Shown here: piece after piece, positions 1 to 9,126 of the stretch
How positions within the stretch are numbered: position 1 is the first letter of the stretch
How the letters are laid out: the number at the start of each line of letters is the position of its first letter
Source of the DNA: Bacteroidaceae bacterium
GTDB lineage: Bacteria; Bacteroidota; Bacteroidia; Bacteroidales; Bacteroidaceae
Direction of reading: 5' to 3'
Assembly: GCA_024688885.1 (NCBI GenBank)
Contig: JAILDV010000017.1
Span: 47,108 to 111,107 of the forward strand
Length of the DNA: 64,000 nt
The notes under the pieces: generated by a model
The model's database searches: none
The model's input: only the letters and a program-made list of their open reading frames with translations
What the model was told of the DNA's origin: nothing
Position numbers and translations under genes: made by a program

Positions 1-2924
1 ACAAAGCCATTTGGCACAACCACTGGGTAGCCGGTGGCAACGAGATGACCTGGAACATGATTCACTACAACGTGCAGTTGTTTGGTGGTATCGTGCTTCA
101 TCAGGGTAAGATTGCCGAGATGGCTACGGGTGAAGGTAAAACCCTCGTGGCAACCCTGCCCGTGTTCCTCAACGCCCTCTCACGCAATGGTGTGCATGTA
201 GTCACTGTCAACGACTACCTCGCCAAGCGTGACTCCGAGTGGATGGGTCCTCTCTACATGTTCCACGGCTTGAGTGTGGACTGCATTGACAAGCACCAGC
301 CCAACTCAGAAGAGCGTCGCAGGGCATATCAGGCAGACATCACCTTCGGTACCAACAACGAGTTCGGTTTCGACTATCTGCGTGACAACATGGCAATGGC
401 ACCGAAAGACCTCGTGCAGCGCATCCACAACTATGCCATTGTCGATGAGGTGGACTCTGTGCTCATTGACGATGCCCGTACCCCACTCATCATCTCAGGT
501 CCTATTCCAAAAGGCGATGTGCAGATGTTTGAAGAGTACTGCCCCATCGTGGAACAGCTTGTCGAGGCACAGCGCCGCTTGGCTCAGAACTACCTCACCG
601 AAGCCAAGAAACTCATTGAGTCAGACAACAAGGACGATGTCACTGCTGGTTTCCTCTCTCTCTTCCGTGCCTACAAGAGCTTGCCGAAGAGCAACGCCCT
701 CATCAAGTTCCTCTCACAGCCAGGCATCAAGACAGGACTCCTGCAGACAGAGGAAATCTACATGGAGAACAACAATCGCCGTATGCCAGAGGCAATTGAA
801 CCCTTGTTCTTCGTGGTGGACGAGAAGCTGAAATCTGTGGAGATGACCGACAAGGGTAACCAACTCATTGCCAACATCGTGAAGGACGACACATTCTTTG
901 TGCTCCCCGACATCACCACACAACTCTCTGCGCTCGAAAACGAGAAGTTCGAGAGCGAAGACGAGCGCCTTGCCAAGAAAGACGCCATCATGCAGGACTA
1001 CGCCCTCAAGGCAGAGCGTGTTCACACCATCCAGCAGTTGCTGAAAGCCTACACCATGTTTGTGAAAGACGACGACTATGTCATCATGGATGGAGAAGTC
1101 AAGATTGTCGATGAGCAGACAGGTCGTATCATGGAAGGTCGCCGCTGGAGCGATGGTCTCCATCAGGCAGTCGAAGCCAAGGAGCGTGTGAAGGTGGAGG
1201 CAGCCACACAGACATTTGCCACCATCACCCTTCAGAACTACTTCCGCATGTATCACAAGTTGGCAGGTATGACCGGTACAGCCATCACCGAGGCAGGCGA
1301 ATTCTGGGACATCTACAAGCTCGATGTGGTGGAGATTCCCACCAACCGCCCCATTGCCCGCATCGACATGAATGACCGCGTCTATAAGACCAACCGCGAG
1401 AAATACAACGCCGTGATTGAGGAGATTGTGAAGATGCGCAACCTTGGACGCCCCGTGTTGGTCGGCACCACATCTGTCGAAATCTCTGAGTTGCTCTCAC
1501 GCATGCTGAAGATGCGCAAGATTCCACATCAGGTGCTGAACGCGAAACTGCACCAGAAGGAAGCGGACATCGTGGCATTGGCAGGTCAGAGCACCCTTGG
1601 CGAAGTCATCAACGAGGATGGCACCAAGGAAGAAAAGATGCTGGGAGCCGTGACCATCGCCACCAACATGGCAGGTCGTGGTACCGACATCAAGCTCTCC
1701 GACGAGGTGAAAGCCGCAGGAGGTCTTGCCATCATCGGCACCGAGCGCCATGAGAGCCGTCGTGTGGACAGACAGTTGCGAGGACGTTCCGGACGTCAGG
1801 GTGACCCCGGTTCTTCCGTGTTCTATGTGTCACTCGAAGACAAGCTCATGCGCCTCTTTGCCAGCGACCGCATCTCGAAAGTCATGGACCGTCTTGGTTT
1901 CGAAGATGGAGAGATGATTGAGCACAAGATGATTAACCAGAGCATCGAGCGTGCCCAGAAGAAAGTGGAAGAAAACAACTTCGGCATCCGTAAGCGTCTG
2001 CTCGAATACGACGACGTGATGAACAAGCAACGTAAGGTCATCTACGAGCGTCGTCGCCATGCCCTCATGGGAGAACGTATCGGCATGGACATCGCCAACA
2101 TGATATGGGACCGCGTGGTGCACATTCTCCACAATGGCGACTACGAAAGCTGCGAGGAAGACTTCCTGCGCATCTTCGCCATGGAGATTCCGTTCGACAT
2201 GGAGACCTTCGAGAACGAGAGCCGCGAGAAACTCGAAGACCAGGCATTCGACATTGTCATCGACTCCTTCAAGAAGCGCAGCGCCCGCCTTGCCTCTGTG
2301 GCATTCCCTGTCATCAAGCAAGTGTATGAGAACAGTGGACAGAAGTATGAGAACATCCTTGTGCCCATCACCGATGGACGTCGTGTATATCAAATCAGCA
2401 TCCCGCTCAAGGAAGCCTACGAGACAGAAGGCAACTCCATCCTTGTTGCATTCGAGAAAGCCATCCTGCTCCACACTATCGACGATGCATGGAAAGAGAA
2501 CCTCCGTGCCCTCGATGAACTCAAGCAATCTGTACAGAATGCATCCTACGAGCAGAAAGACCCGCTCCTCATCTTCAAGCTGGAGTCTGTCAACCTCTTC
2601 GACACAATGGTCAACGAAATCAACGATGGCACCATCTCCGTGCTCATGCGCTGCTCCATTCCGATTGCTCAGGAACGCGATGTGCAACAGGCACCAGCAT
2701 CATCCATGGAAGAGCCAAGCCAGCAGCACCTCACCGAGACTCACCAGAACCTCGACGAGATGTCTGAGACTCAGCGTCAGCAGGCACAGGCAGCACAGAC
2801 CGACACCCGTGCCCGTCAACCCATTGCGCCCATTGTGAACAATGGTCCCAAGATTGGACGCAATGACCCATGTCCTTGCGGTTCCGGCAAGAAATACAAG
2901 AACTGTCACGGACGTGGCATGTAA
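1..2924 (+). CDS. secA: Preprotein translocase ATPase SecA, 5' truncated by the window edge
   Basis: Motor of the Sec system: it drives unfolded preproteins through SecYEG using ATP. The reading frame is open from base 3, so the ATG at 45 is internal and the N-terminus lies outside the window; Bacteroidetes SecA is usually near 1100 residues, so roughly 140 residues are missing. Seen: Walker A ATGEGKT, the DEVD Walker B with [11 protein letters not shown], the nucleotide-domain-2 segment [12 protein letters not shown], the arginine region [14 protein letters not shown], a long helical C-terminal part, a Gln/Ala-rich linker and a C-terminal SEC-C zinc motif ([17 protein letters not shown]). 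The insertion after the DEVD box is typical of the phylum. A terminator follows at 3006. Identification is certain. Confidence 0.97.
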   Translation, partial: KAIWHNHWVAGGNEMTWNMIHYNVQLFGGIVLHQGKIAEMATGEGKTLVATLPVFLNALSRNGVHVVTVNDYLAKRDSEWMGPLYMFHGLSVDCIDKHQPNSEERRRAYQADITFGTNNEFGFDYLRDNMAMAPKDLVQRIHNYAIVDEVDSVLIDDARTPLIISGPIPKGDVQMFEEYCPIVEQLVEAQRRLAQNYLTEAKKLIESDNKDDVTAGFLSLFRAYKSLPKSNALIKFLSQPGIKTGLLQTEEIYMENNNRRMPEAIEPLFFVVDEKLKSVEMTDKGNQLIANIVKDDTFFVLPDITTQLSALENEKFESEDERLAKKDAIMQDYALKAERVHTIQQLLKAYTMFVKDDDYVIMDGEVKIVDEQTGRIMEGRRWSDGLHQAVEAKERVKVEAATQTFATITLQNYFRMYHKLAGMTGTAITEAGEFWDIYKLDVVEIPTNRPIARIDMNDRVYKTNREKYNAVIEEIVKMRNLGRPVLVGTTSVEISELLSRMLKMRKIPHQVLNAKLHQKEADIVALAGQSTLGEVINEDGTKEEKMLGAVTIATNMAGRGTDIKLSDEVKAAGGLAIIGTERHESRRVDRQLRGRSGRQGDPGSSVFYVSLEDKLMRLFASDRISKVMDRLGFEDGEMIEHKMINQSIERAQKKVEENNFGIRKRLLEYDDVMNKQRKVIYERRRHALMGERIGMDIANMIWDRVVHILHNGDYESCEEDFLRIFAMEIPFDMETFENESREKLEDQAFDIVIDSFKKRSARLASVAFPVIKQVYENSGQKYENILVPITDGRRVYQISIPLKEAYETEGNSILVAFEKAILLHTIDDAWKENLRALDELKQSVQNASYEQKDPLLIFKLESVNLFDTMVNEINDGTISVLMRCSIPIAQERDVQQAPASSMEEPSQQHLTETHQNLDEMSETQRQQAQAAQTDTRARQPIAPIVNNGPKIGRNDPCPCGSGKKYKNCHGRGM

Positions 2925-3005
2925 AATGATTGAGGCATCGCAAATGCTCAACTTGTATTCTCCCAAATAGCCCTCACTCATCGTGGAGGCACTACTCTAC
3001 CAACA

Positions 3006-3046
3006 AAAAAGAGTGGCAATGATTTTTCATTGTCGCTCTTTTTTTT
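3006..3046 (+). terminator. Rho-independent terminator of secA
   Basis: The arms AGAGTGGCAATGA and TCATTGTCGCTCT are separated by a short T loop and followed by a run of T. It lies about 80 bases after the secA stop and closes that transcript. Confidence 0.85.
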
Positions 3047-3318
3047 AATGTGAGTGCAGCGATAAGCCGTAACCACTCATTAGCTTCAGAGTGAAATTCA
3101 CAAAATTCACAATTCACAAAATTCACACACGACTTGGTTGTAAGACATTCTTTTTGATTTATAGAAACTTATAAAAATATCATTCTAATAGGTGTTGTCA
3201 CCTCACACTCTCAAAGTTACCTCATTTTCGGAGTATGGTACCTCATTTTTGCCCTCTTGAAGGTCATTTTTGGGGGGTATAATGCCTTATATTTCCATCC
3301 TCAGGGCTTTTTCGACTG

Positions 3319-3957
3319 AAACAAATGTGAATAAGTACCATAATTTTTTGAGTTGACAGTTAACGACTACAAACAACCTATCACCTTACCACTACGAACC
3401 TACTACCTTACTACTATCTTACCACTACGAACACAAGGAGCACTAAAGGAGGACTAAAGGAGGACTAAAGGAACACCAAAGGAAGACTCTGTGAGTGAGA
3501 CCTCGTTGGGTGTATGGGTGAGATACAAACACATGTATGGGTGAGACACCGACACCTGTATGGGTGAGATACCTCAACGACTGTGAGCGAGCAAATGGAG
3601 AGTGGCAGGATAGGTTTAGTGCTAACCCTAATGGAGCACCATGAGTAATATGAAACAAAATTGGATGAAAATGTGTAATGTTGAGAGTTATTCCGAATTA
3701 GGAGTTAGGAATTAGGAGTTAGGAATTAGGAATTAGGAAAGATGCGATTGAGCGAGTGCAGAAGACAAACTTGTTTGAACTATGCCGAGCGTGAGCATCT
3801 TCGGCGAAGCCAACAATGAGAAAATGAAAGAAAAGTTGCGCTACGCTGAAATGAAAAAATGAGAAAATGAAAGAATGAAAAATCCGTCCAATCCAGTCAA
3901 TCTGTGTTCACAAAAATAATTTGTGGATAAAATTATGGTAATTATTCACATTTGTTT
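3319..3957. repeat. MITE-like segment bounded by 29 bp inverted repeats
   Basis: Bases 3319-3347 are the reverse complement of 3929-3957 with a single mismatch in 29 positions (core ATTCACATTTGT at the right end). The 639 bp between the outer ends carry no gene and many small repeats. The arms look like terminal inverted repeats of a non-autonomous element, but I see no target-site duplication outside them and no transposase inside, so mobility is an inference. Confidence 0.6.
3693..3738. repeat. Heptamer tandem repeat AGGAGTT/AGGAATT
   Basis: About six copies of a 7-base unit alternating between AGGAGTT and AGGAATT. The same unit recurs at 46400-46431, 57112-57140 and 59276-59305, always in spacers. 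Confidence 0.75.
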
Positions 3958-4314
3958 CTCGCATACCCTCACGCCGCGCAAGGCGTTCTTTCCGTGAATT
4001 TCTGTGGGTTCTGTGTGAAACAACCAAGCCCAGAAGGGGCGCATATTTTCGTGTTTTTCGCGTTTTTCGATGTTTTCGCAATCAAACACGAAAGCACAAT
4101 GCTGAAATAAAAAATGACAAAATGACAAAATGACCAAATGACCTTTTGGGGATGCAGGGCATTTTATAGTGAGACTTCCACAAAGACAACTGTGAGACTT
4201 CCGTAAAGAAATGCGTAACACGCTCGTAAAGACAGCAATGCATACGAAAGACACCTGACAGAATGGACGAAAAACGCGACCAGACGCAAGAAATGCAGAG
4301 GATGTTGCGACAAA

Positions 4315-4346
4315 TTTGGAACTGCACTTTATATGTCGTAACTTTG
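4315..4346 (+). promoter_or_regulatory. Bacteroidetes-type promoter upstream of thrS
   Basis: TTTG at 4315-4318, 20 bases, then TAACTTTG at 4339-4346 followed by CAG. This matches the Bacteroidetes -33/-7 consensus. It is about 255 bases before the thrS start, implying a long leader. Confidence 0.7.
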
Positions 4347-4457
4347 CAGCGGAATGAGGCAATTTGTGAATGTTCGGGGGTGAAAATGAAGGGCTTGCAG
4401 ATGTTTTTTGAGGAAAGTTTGCTGACGAACGGAATTTTAGTGTTAAATTTGTGGCGA

Positions 4458-4553
4458 TTTTCTCACACAAGAAACACGGAAATCACAGAAACATGCCCAC
4501 CTGATACATCATCCAGAATGACATTTCTGTGCTTTCTGTGTGAGATAAGAAAA
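4458..4553 (+). promoter_or_regulatory. Large inverted repeat in the thrS leader
   Basis: The left arm (4458-4494, containing TCTCACACA and CACAGAAA) pairs with the right arm (4522-4553, containing TTTCTGTG and TGTGTGAGA) with one bulge of about nine bases on the left side. It lies between the promoter at 4315 and the thrS start, so it would be transcribed into the leader. A related sequence lies at 3991-4020, which suggests a dispersed repeat as an alternative to a regulatory hairpin. Confidence 0.5.
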
Positions 4554-4601
4554 CTCTTTACGTGAGACAAGAACAAGAAGAATCAACAAAAAGACAACAA
4601 T

Positions 4602-6545
4602 ATGATAAAGATTACATTTCCAGACAATTCCGTGCGCGAGTATGAGGCTGGCGTGACGGGTTTAGAGATTGCCGAGAGCATCAGCCAACGATTGGCACAG
4701 GACGTAATTGCCTGTGGTGTGAACGGCGAGACGACGGAGTTGAACCGCCCCATCAATGAGGATGCAACGATTGCACTGTACAAGTTTGAGGATGCTGAGG
4801 GTAAGCATGCTTTCTGGCACACTTCGGCTCACCTGATGGCTGAGGCAATTGAGGAGTTGTGGCCAGGCACCCAATTCGGTATCGGTCCTGCCATCGAGAA
4901 TGGCTTCTACTATGACGTGATGCCACCTGAAGGTGTGAAGCTGAGCGACGCTGACTTCCCGAAGATTGAGAAGAAGATGCAGGAACTGCAGCAGAAGAAG
5001 GAGGCGCTGGTGAGAAAGGACATCTCCAAGAAAGATGTGATGGAACTCTTCGCTTCGAAGGGACAGTCATACAAGAACGAGCTGATTGCGGAACTAGAGG
5101 ATGGTAAAATCACCACCTACACGCAGGGTAATTATATCGACCTCTGTAAGGGCCCTCACTTGATGACCACCGCGCCCATCAAGGCGTTCAAGCTGCTCTC
5201 ACTCGCTGCTGCCTACTGGCGTGGCGACGAGAAGCGCCCCATGATGACTCGTATCTATGGTATCTCCTTCCCCAAGAAGAAGATGCTGGATGAGTATCTC
5301 GTGGCGCTGGAAGAGGCAAAGAAGCGCGACCACCGCAAGATTGGCAAGGAGATGGAATTGTTCATGTTCTCCGACCGTGTGGGTAAAGGTCTGCCCATGT
5401 GGTTGCCTAAGGGAACTGCCGTTCGTCTGCGCTTGCAGGATTTCTTGCGCAAAATTCAAAAGCGTTATGGTTACCAAGAGGTTATCACTCCACACATTGG
5501 TGGCAAGAACCTCTATGTGACTTCCGGTCACTATGCTCACTATGGCAAGGATTCGTTCCAACCCATCCACACGCCTGAGGAGGGTGAAGAGTATCTGCTG
5601 AAGCCCATGAACTGCCCTCACCACTGTGAGATTTTCGCATGGCAGCCACGCTCCTACAAAGACCTCCCCTTCCGCTGCGCAGAGTTCGGCACGGTGTACC
5701 GCTATGAGCAGTCGGGCGAGCTGCACGGATTGACCCGTGTGCGTTCGTTCACTCAGGACGATGCCCACATCTTCTGCCGCCCCGACCAGGTGAAGGATGA
5801 GTTCCTGCGCGTGATGGACATCATCAACATCATCTTCAAGGCTCTTGACTTCAAGGATTTCGAGGCACAGATTTCACTCCGTGACCCTGATGACAAGGAG
5901 AAGTACATCGGTTCTGACGAGGTGTGGGAACAGGCACAGAATGCCATCATCGAGGCTTGTGCAGAGAAAGGTCTGCCTACCCGCACAGAGTTGGGCGAGG
6001 CTGCTTTCTACGGTCCAAAGCTCGACTTCATGATCAAGGACGCACTGGGTCGCCGTTGGCAGTTGGGCACCATTCAGGTGGACTATAACCTGCCAGAGCG
6101 TTTCCAACTCGAATATACGGGCGCTGACAACCAGAAGCACCGCCCTGTGATGATTCACCGCGCACCGTTCGGTTCGATGGAACGATTCATCGCCGTGCTC
6201 ATCGAGCACACAGCCGGTCACTTCCCTCTCTGGCTCATTCCTGACCAGGTGGTGGTGCTGCCTATCTCCGAGAAGTTCAACGACTATGCCCAGCAGGTGG
6301 CTGCCACACTCAATGCTCAGGACGTGCGCACCATCGTGGACGACCGCAACGAGAAGATTGGCAGAAAGATTCGTGACAACGAACTCAAGCACATTCCTTA
6401 CATGCTCGTCGTGGGCGAGAAGGAAGCAGCTGACGGCACGGTCAATGTCAGAAAACAAGGCACTCAGCAGCAGGAAACGATGAAAATCGAAGATTTTGCC
6501 AAGAAAATTCAGGAAGAAGTCCGTCAAATGACAGAAAATTTCTAA
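4602..6545 (+). CDS. thrS: Threonine--tRNA ligase
   Basis: Class II aminoacyl-tRNA synthetase that charges tRNA-Thr in the cytoplasm. The 647 residues have the standard full-length order: N-terminal TGS domain (about 1-60), the editing SAD domain with [10 protein letters not shown] (about 73), the catalytic core with the zinc-binding [10 protein letters not shown] segment and the motif-2 arginine region [13 protein letters not shown], and a C-terminal anticodon-binding domain. The start at 4602 follows an A-rich stretch with no Shine-Dalgarno, normal for the phylum. A long leader with an inverted repeat precedes it; the infC promoter lies just past its stop. Confidence 0.97.
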   Translation: MIKITFPDNSVREYEAGVTGLEIAESISQRLAQDVIACGVNGETTELNRPINEDATIALYKFEDAEGKHAFWHTSAHLMAEAIEELWPGTQFGIGPAIENGFYYDVMPPEGVKLSDADFPKIEKKMQELQQKKEALVRKDISKKDVMELFASKGQSYKNELIAELEDGKITTYTQGNYIDLCKGPHLMTTAPIKAFKLLSLAAAYWRGDEKRPMMTRIYGISFPKKKMLDEYLVALEEAKKRDHRKIGKEMELFMFSDRVGKGLPMWLPKGTAVRLRLQDFLRKIQKRYGYQEVITPHIGGKNLYVTSGHYAHYGKDSFQPIHTPEEGEEYLLKPMNCPHHCEIFAWQPRSYKDLPFRCAEFGTVYRYEQSGELHGLTRVRSFTQDDAHIFCRPDQVKDEFLRVMDIINIIFKALDFKDFEAQISLRDPDDKEKYIGSDEVWEQAQNAIIEACAEKGLPTRTELGEAAFYGPKLDFMIKDALGRRWQLGTIQVDYNLPERFQLEYTGADNQKHRPVMIHRAPFGSMERFIAVLIEHTAGHFPLWLIPDQVVVLPISEKFNDYAQQVAATLNAQDVRTIVDDRNEKIGRKIRDNELKHIPYMLVVGEKEAADGTVNVRKQGTQQQETMKIEDFAKKIQEEVRQMTENF

Positions 6546-6550
6546 ATAAT

Positions 6551-6581
6551 TTTGTCAAGTCTGTGTTTTGTGCTACCTTTG
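6551..6581 (+). promoter_or_regulatory. Promoter of the infC-rpmI-rplT cluster
   Basis: TTTG at 6551-6554, 19 bases, TACCTTTG at 6574-6581 followed by CAGCC. It lies about 67 bases before infC, directly after the thrS stop. Confidence 0.75.
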
Positions 6582-6647
6582 CAGCCGAAATTCAGCAAAA
6601 TAACAAAAACTTAACTTAACACATACCGAAGGAACAAGCCAACCCGA

Positions 6648-7325
6648 ATGAAAGGTGACAACAAAAAACAACAGTACAGGGTCAACGAACAGATCCGTGT
6701 ACCAGAAGTGAGAATCGTAGGAGACGGAATCGAATCCTCAGTGATGCCAACCCGTGAAGCCCTGCGTCTCGCAGAAGATAAGGATGTAGATCTCGTAGAA
6801 ATCTCTCCTAACGCACAACCTCCGGTATGTCGCCTCATCGACTACTCCAAGTTCCTCTACCAGCAGAAGAAGAAGGCGAAGGAACTGAAGGCAAAGCAGG
6901 TGAAGGTGGAAGTGAAGGAAATCCGCTTCGGACCCCAAACGGGTGAAGCCGACTATGCTTTCAAGCTCAAGCACGCACAGGAATTCCTGAACGACGGCAA
7001 CAAGGTGAAGGCATACGTGTTCTTCAAGGGACGCTCCATCGTCTTCAAGGAACAGGGTGAAGTGCTGCTCCTCCGTTTCGCCAACGATTTGGAGGAACTG
7101 GCAAAGGTGGAGAGCATGCCATCGCTGGAAGGCAAGAAGATGTTCCTCACACTGTCGCCGAAAAAGGCAGGTGCTCCGAAGAAGAGCCAGCAACGCCGCG
7201 ACAACGAGGCAGCTGAAGCCGCAGCAAAGGCACAGCGCAATGCTGAGAAAGAGGCAGAGGGACCTAACCCCAACAGCCCCTTCGCAGGACTGGCTGAGAA
7301 GCTGGCTGCCAAAGAAGAAGAATAG
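6648..7325 (+). CDS. infC: Translation initiation factor IF-3
   Basis: Binds the 30S subunit, keeps it apart from the 50S and proofreads the initiator tRNA. The N-domain (about 10-85; [18 protein letters not shown] and [20 protein letters not shown]) and C-domain (about 90-180; [20 protein letters not shown]) are both present. The protein is 225 residues, longer than the E. coli 180, because of an Ala/Glu/Gln-rich tail of about 45 residues ending in AAKEEE. It starts with ATG here, whereas many bacteria use AUU for autoregulation. It heads the infC-rpmI-rplT cluster. Confidence 0.97.
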   Translation: MKGDNKKQQYRVNEQIRVPEVRIVGDGIESSVMPTREALRLAEDKDVDLVEISPNAQPPVCRLIDYSKFLYQQKKKAKELKAKQVKVEVKEIRFGPQTGEADYAFKLKHAQEFLNDGNKVKAYVFFKGRSIVFKEQGEVLLLRFANDLEELAKVESMPSLEGKKMFLTLSPKKAGAPKKSQQRRDNEAAEAAAKAQRNAEKEAEGPNPNSPFAGLAEKLAAKEEE

Positions 7326-7390
7326 AAGTGCGTAACGCCCTGGTATATGCGTTGCCACACATTATTAATATTAAATAAACAAACAAAAAA

Positions 7391-7588
7391 ATGCCAAAAA
7401 TTAAAACTAAGTCCGCTGCAAAGAAGCGTTTCACGCTTACTGGAACAGGCAAGATCAAGCGTCAGCACGCTTATCACAGTCACATTTTGACTAAGAAGAC
7501 GAAGAAGCAGAAGAGAAATCTTGACCACAGCACGATTGTCGTGAAGGCAAACCGCAAGCAAGTGCTCGATTGTCTCTCTCTCCGTTAA
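7391..7588 (+). CDS. rpmI: 50S ribosomal protein bL35
   Basis: Small basic protein of the large ribosomal subunit. The 65 residues match the family in length and sequence ([14 protein letters not shown] at the start, then [22 protein letters not shown]). It lies 65 bases after infC and 93 before rplT, the conserved order. No separate promoter was seen. Confidence 0.97.
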   Translation: MPKIKTKSAAKKRFTLTGTGKIKRQHAYHSHILTKKTKKQKRNLDHSTIVVKANRKQVLDCLSLR

Positions 7589-7681
7589 AATCCAGTAAGT
7601 AATCAACTAAAAGTTTAATCGAATCGTTAGCCAGAAAAGAACGTAATCGAACGTCGCTAACATTCAAAAACAAAAAAAATT

Positions 7682-8026
7682 ATGCCAAGATCAGTAAATC
7701 ATGTTGCATCACGCGCTCGCCGCAAGAAGATTTTGAAGCGCGTAAAAGGTCAGTTCGGCGCTCGCAAGAACGTGTGGACCGTTGCCAAAAACGCCTATGA
7801 GAAGGGCCTCACTTATGCATTTGCAGACCGTCGTCGCAAGAAGCGCGAGTTCCGCTCTCTCTGGATTCAGCGTATCAACGCTGCTGCCCGTGCAGAGGGT
7901 ATGTCTTACTCTCAGTTCATCGGCGCTCTCCACAAGGCAGGCATCGACCTCAACCGTAAGACTCTTGCTTTCCTCGCAGTACACAACGCAGAGGCATTCA
8001 AGGCTATCGTTGAGAAGGTTAAGTAA
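7682..8026 (+). CDS. rplT: 50S ribosomal protein bL20
   Basis: Large-subunit assembly protein that binds 23S rRNA and in several bacteria represses its own operon. The 114 residues give the full family, with the start [20 protein letters not shown] and the globular part [20 protein letters not shown]. The 93-base spacer before it holds a small inverted repeat (GTTAGC near 7628, GCTAAC near 7655). A strong terminator follows. Confidence 0.97.
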   Translation: MPRSVNHVASRARRKKILKRVKGQFGARKNVWTVAKNAYEKGLTYAFADRRRKKREFRSLWIQRINAAARAEGMSYSQFIGALHKAGIDLNRKTLAFLAVHNAEAFKAIVEKVK

Positions 8027-8042
8027 ATCAACATTAGTAAAT

Positions 8043-8081
8043 AAAAAGCATCTTTCTCACGGGAAAGGTGCTTTTATTTCT
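8043..8081 (+). terminator. Terminator of the infC-rpmI-rplT cluster
   Basis: AAAAGCATCTTT and AAAGGTGCTTTT form a stem around CTCACGGG, followed by TATTTCTT. It sits 16 bases after the rplT stop and just before fabD. Confidence 0.8.
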
Positions 8082-8097
8082 TAAAAAACATAACAAT

Positions 8098-8985
8098 ATG
8101 AAAGCATTTGTTTTCCCTGGTCAGGGCGCTCAGTTCACAGGAATGGGCAAAGACCTCTACGACACCAATCCAAAGGCAAAGGAGTTGTTTGACAAGGCTA
8201 ACGAGATTCTTGGCTTCGACATCACCAAGATCATGTTCGAAGGCACTGCAGAGGAGCTGAAGCAGACAAAGGTGACTCAGCCAGCTGTGTTCCTCCACTC
8301 TGTGATTTCAGCCATCTGTCTGGGCGACCAGTTCGACGCTGACATGGTGGGTGGTCACTCTCTCGGTGAGTTCTCTGCTCTTGTTGCTGCAGGTGCCCTC
8401 TCTTTCGAGGATGGTCTGAAACTCGTTTCTCAGCGTGCTCAGGCTATGCAGAAGGCTTGTGAGGCTGCTCCTTCTACAATGGCTGCCATCATCGGTTTGG
8501 ATGACGCAAAGGTGGAAGAGGTTTGTGCTTCTATCTCCAAGCCCGGCAACATCGTGGTTCCTGCCAACTATAACAACCCTGGTCAGTTGGTCATCTCCGG
8601 TAACGTGGAAGCTGTGAACGAGGCTTGTGAGGCATTGAAGGCTGCTGGTGCAAAGCGCGCTCTCCCACTCCCTGTTGGCGGTGCGTTCCACTCTCCTCTC
8701 ATGCAGCCAGCCAAGGACGAACTGCAGGCTGCCATCGAGGCAACTACATTCTCCACTCCTAAGTGTCCTGTTTATCAGAACGTGGATGCCAAGGCACACA
8801 CGAACCCTGAGGAAATCAAGCAGAACCTCATCGCTCAGCTGACTGCTCCCGTGAAGTGGACTTATGAGGTGCAGGCAATGATTGCCGCTGGTGCAACAGA
8901 CTTCACAGAGTGTGGTCCCGGCAAGGCGCTGCAGGGCATGATTGCCAAGATCAGCCGCGACGTGACTGCTCACGGAATCGCTTAA
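8098..8985 (+). CDS. fabD: Malonyl-CoA--ACP transacylase
   Basis: Transfers malonyl from CoA to acyl carrier protein, giving the extender for fatty-acid synthesis. Seen: the N-terminal FPGQGAQFTGMG motif, the nucleophile elbow GGHSLGE with Ser at about residue 88, the GAFHSPLM segment carrying the catalytic His, and a C-terminal ECGPGKALQGMI. I start at the ATG at 8098, giving 295 residues; an upstream ATG at 8068 falls in the preceding terminator and adds a Lys-rich non-family extension. Other fab genes are not adjacent. Confidence 0.96.
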   Translation: MKAFVFPGQGAQFTGMGKDLYDTNPKAKELFDKANEILGFDITKIMFEGTAEELKQTKVTQPAVFLHSVISAICLGDQFDADMVGGHSLGEFSALVAAGALSFEDGLKLVSQRAQAMQKACEAAPSTMAAIIGLDDAKVEEVCASISKPGNIVVPANYNNPGQLVISGNVEAVNEACEALKAAGAKRALPLPVGGAFHSPLMQPAKDELQAAIEATTFSTPKCPVYQNVDAKAHTNPEEIKQNLIAQLTAPVKWTYEVQAMIAAGATDFTECGPGKALQGMIAKISRDVTAHGIA

Positions 8986-8994
8986 TCATAGAAC

Positions 8995-9066
8995 GGACAC
9001 GAATCCCCCGAATCGACACGAATAGACTTGCTTCATTCGTACAGTTCGAGAGATTCGTGTTCGCCT
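8995..9066. repeat. Imperfect inverted repeat with ACACGAAT motifs
   Basis: GGACACGAATC near 8996 faces GATTCGTGTTC near 9052, with further CGAAT copies between. It fills the spacer between fabD and the amylase gene. A similar CGAAT-rich stretch lies at 40719-40890 after oadB, so this looks like a dispersed spacer repeat rather than a dedicated terminator. Confidence 0.45.
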
Positions 9067-9126
9067 TCTATCAAACAAATACAATCGTATAAAACACTCA
9101 TACCTAAACTTTCACACCTAATATCA

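Larger units (their letters stand above)
2925..4601. other. 1.7 kb gene-free, repeat-rich spacer between secA and thrS
   Basis: No convincing gene is present: the open frames here have repeat-derived, low-complexity translations and no promoter or start context. It holds the secA terminator, a MITE-like inverted-repeat unit (3319-3957), short direct repeats (CTTACCACTACGAAC twice near 3385 and 3418; TGTATGGGTGAGA three times between 3509 and 3570; GGACTAAAGGA copies near 3445), AGGAGTT/AGGAATT heptamers at 3693-3738, ATGAAAAA-type runs near 3838-3883, ATGACAAA runs near 4113-4143, and a thrS promoter with a long leader at its right end. Confidence 0.7.

Noticed and set aside
1830..2687. A 285-codon frame antisense to secA
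   Set aside because: It lies wholly inside secA, is rich in His/Val/Leu from reversed codons, and has no domain or promoter. Similar long antisense frames under oadA, gcvPA, valS and thrS were dropped for the same reason.
3946..4565. Open frames of 80-174 codons on both strands in the secA-thrS spacer
   Set aside because: They overlap one another and the inverted-repeat sequences, lack family signals and start context, and the real promoter and leader of thrS pass through the same DNA.
4602..6545. T-box control of thrS
   Set aside because: No T-box consensus was seen in the leader; the inverted repeat there is of a different type and relates to a dispersed repeat.
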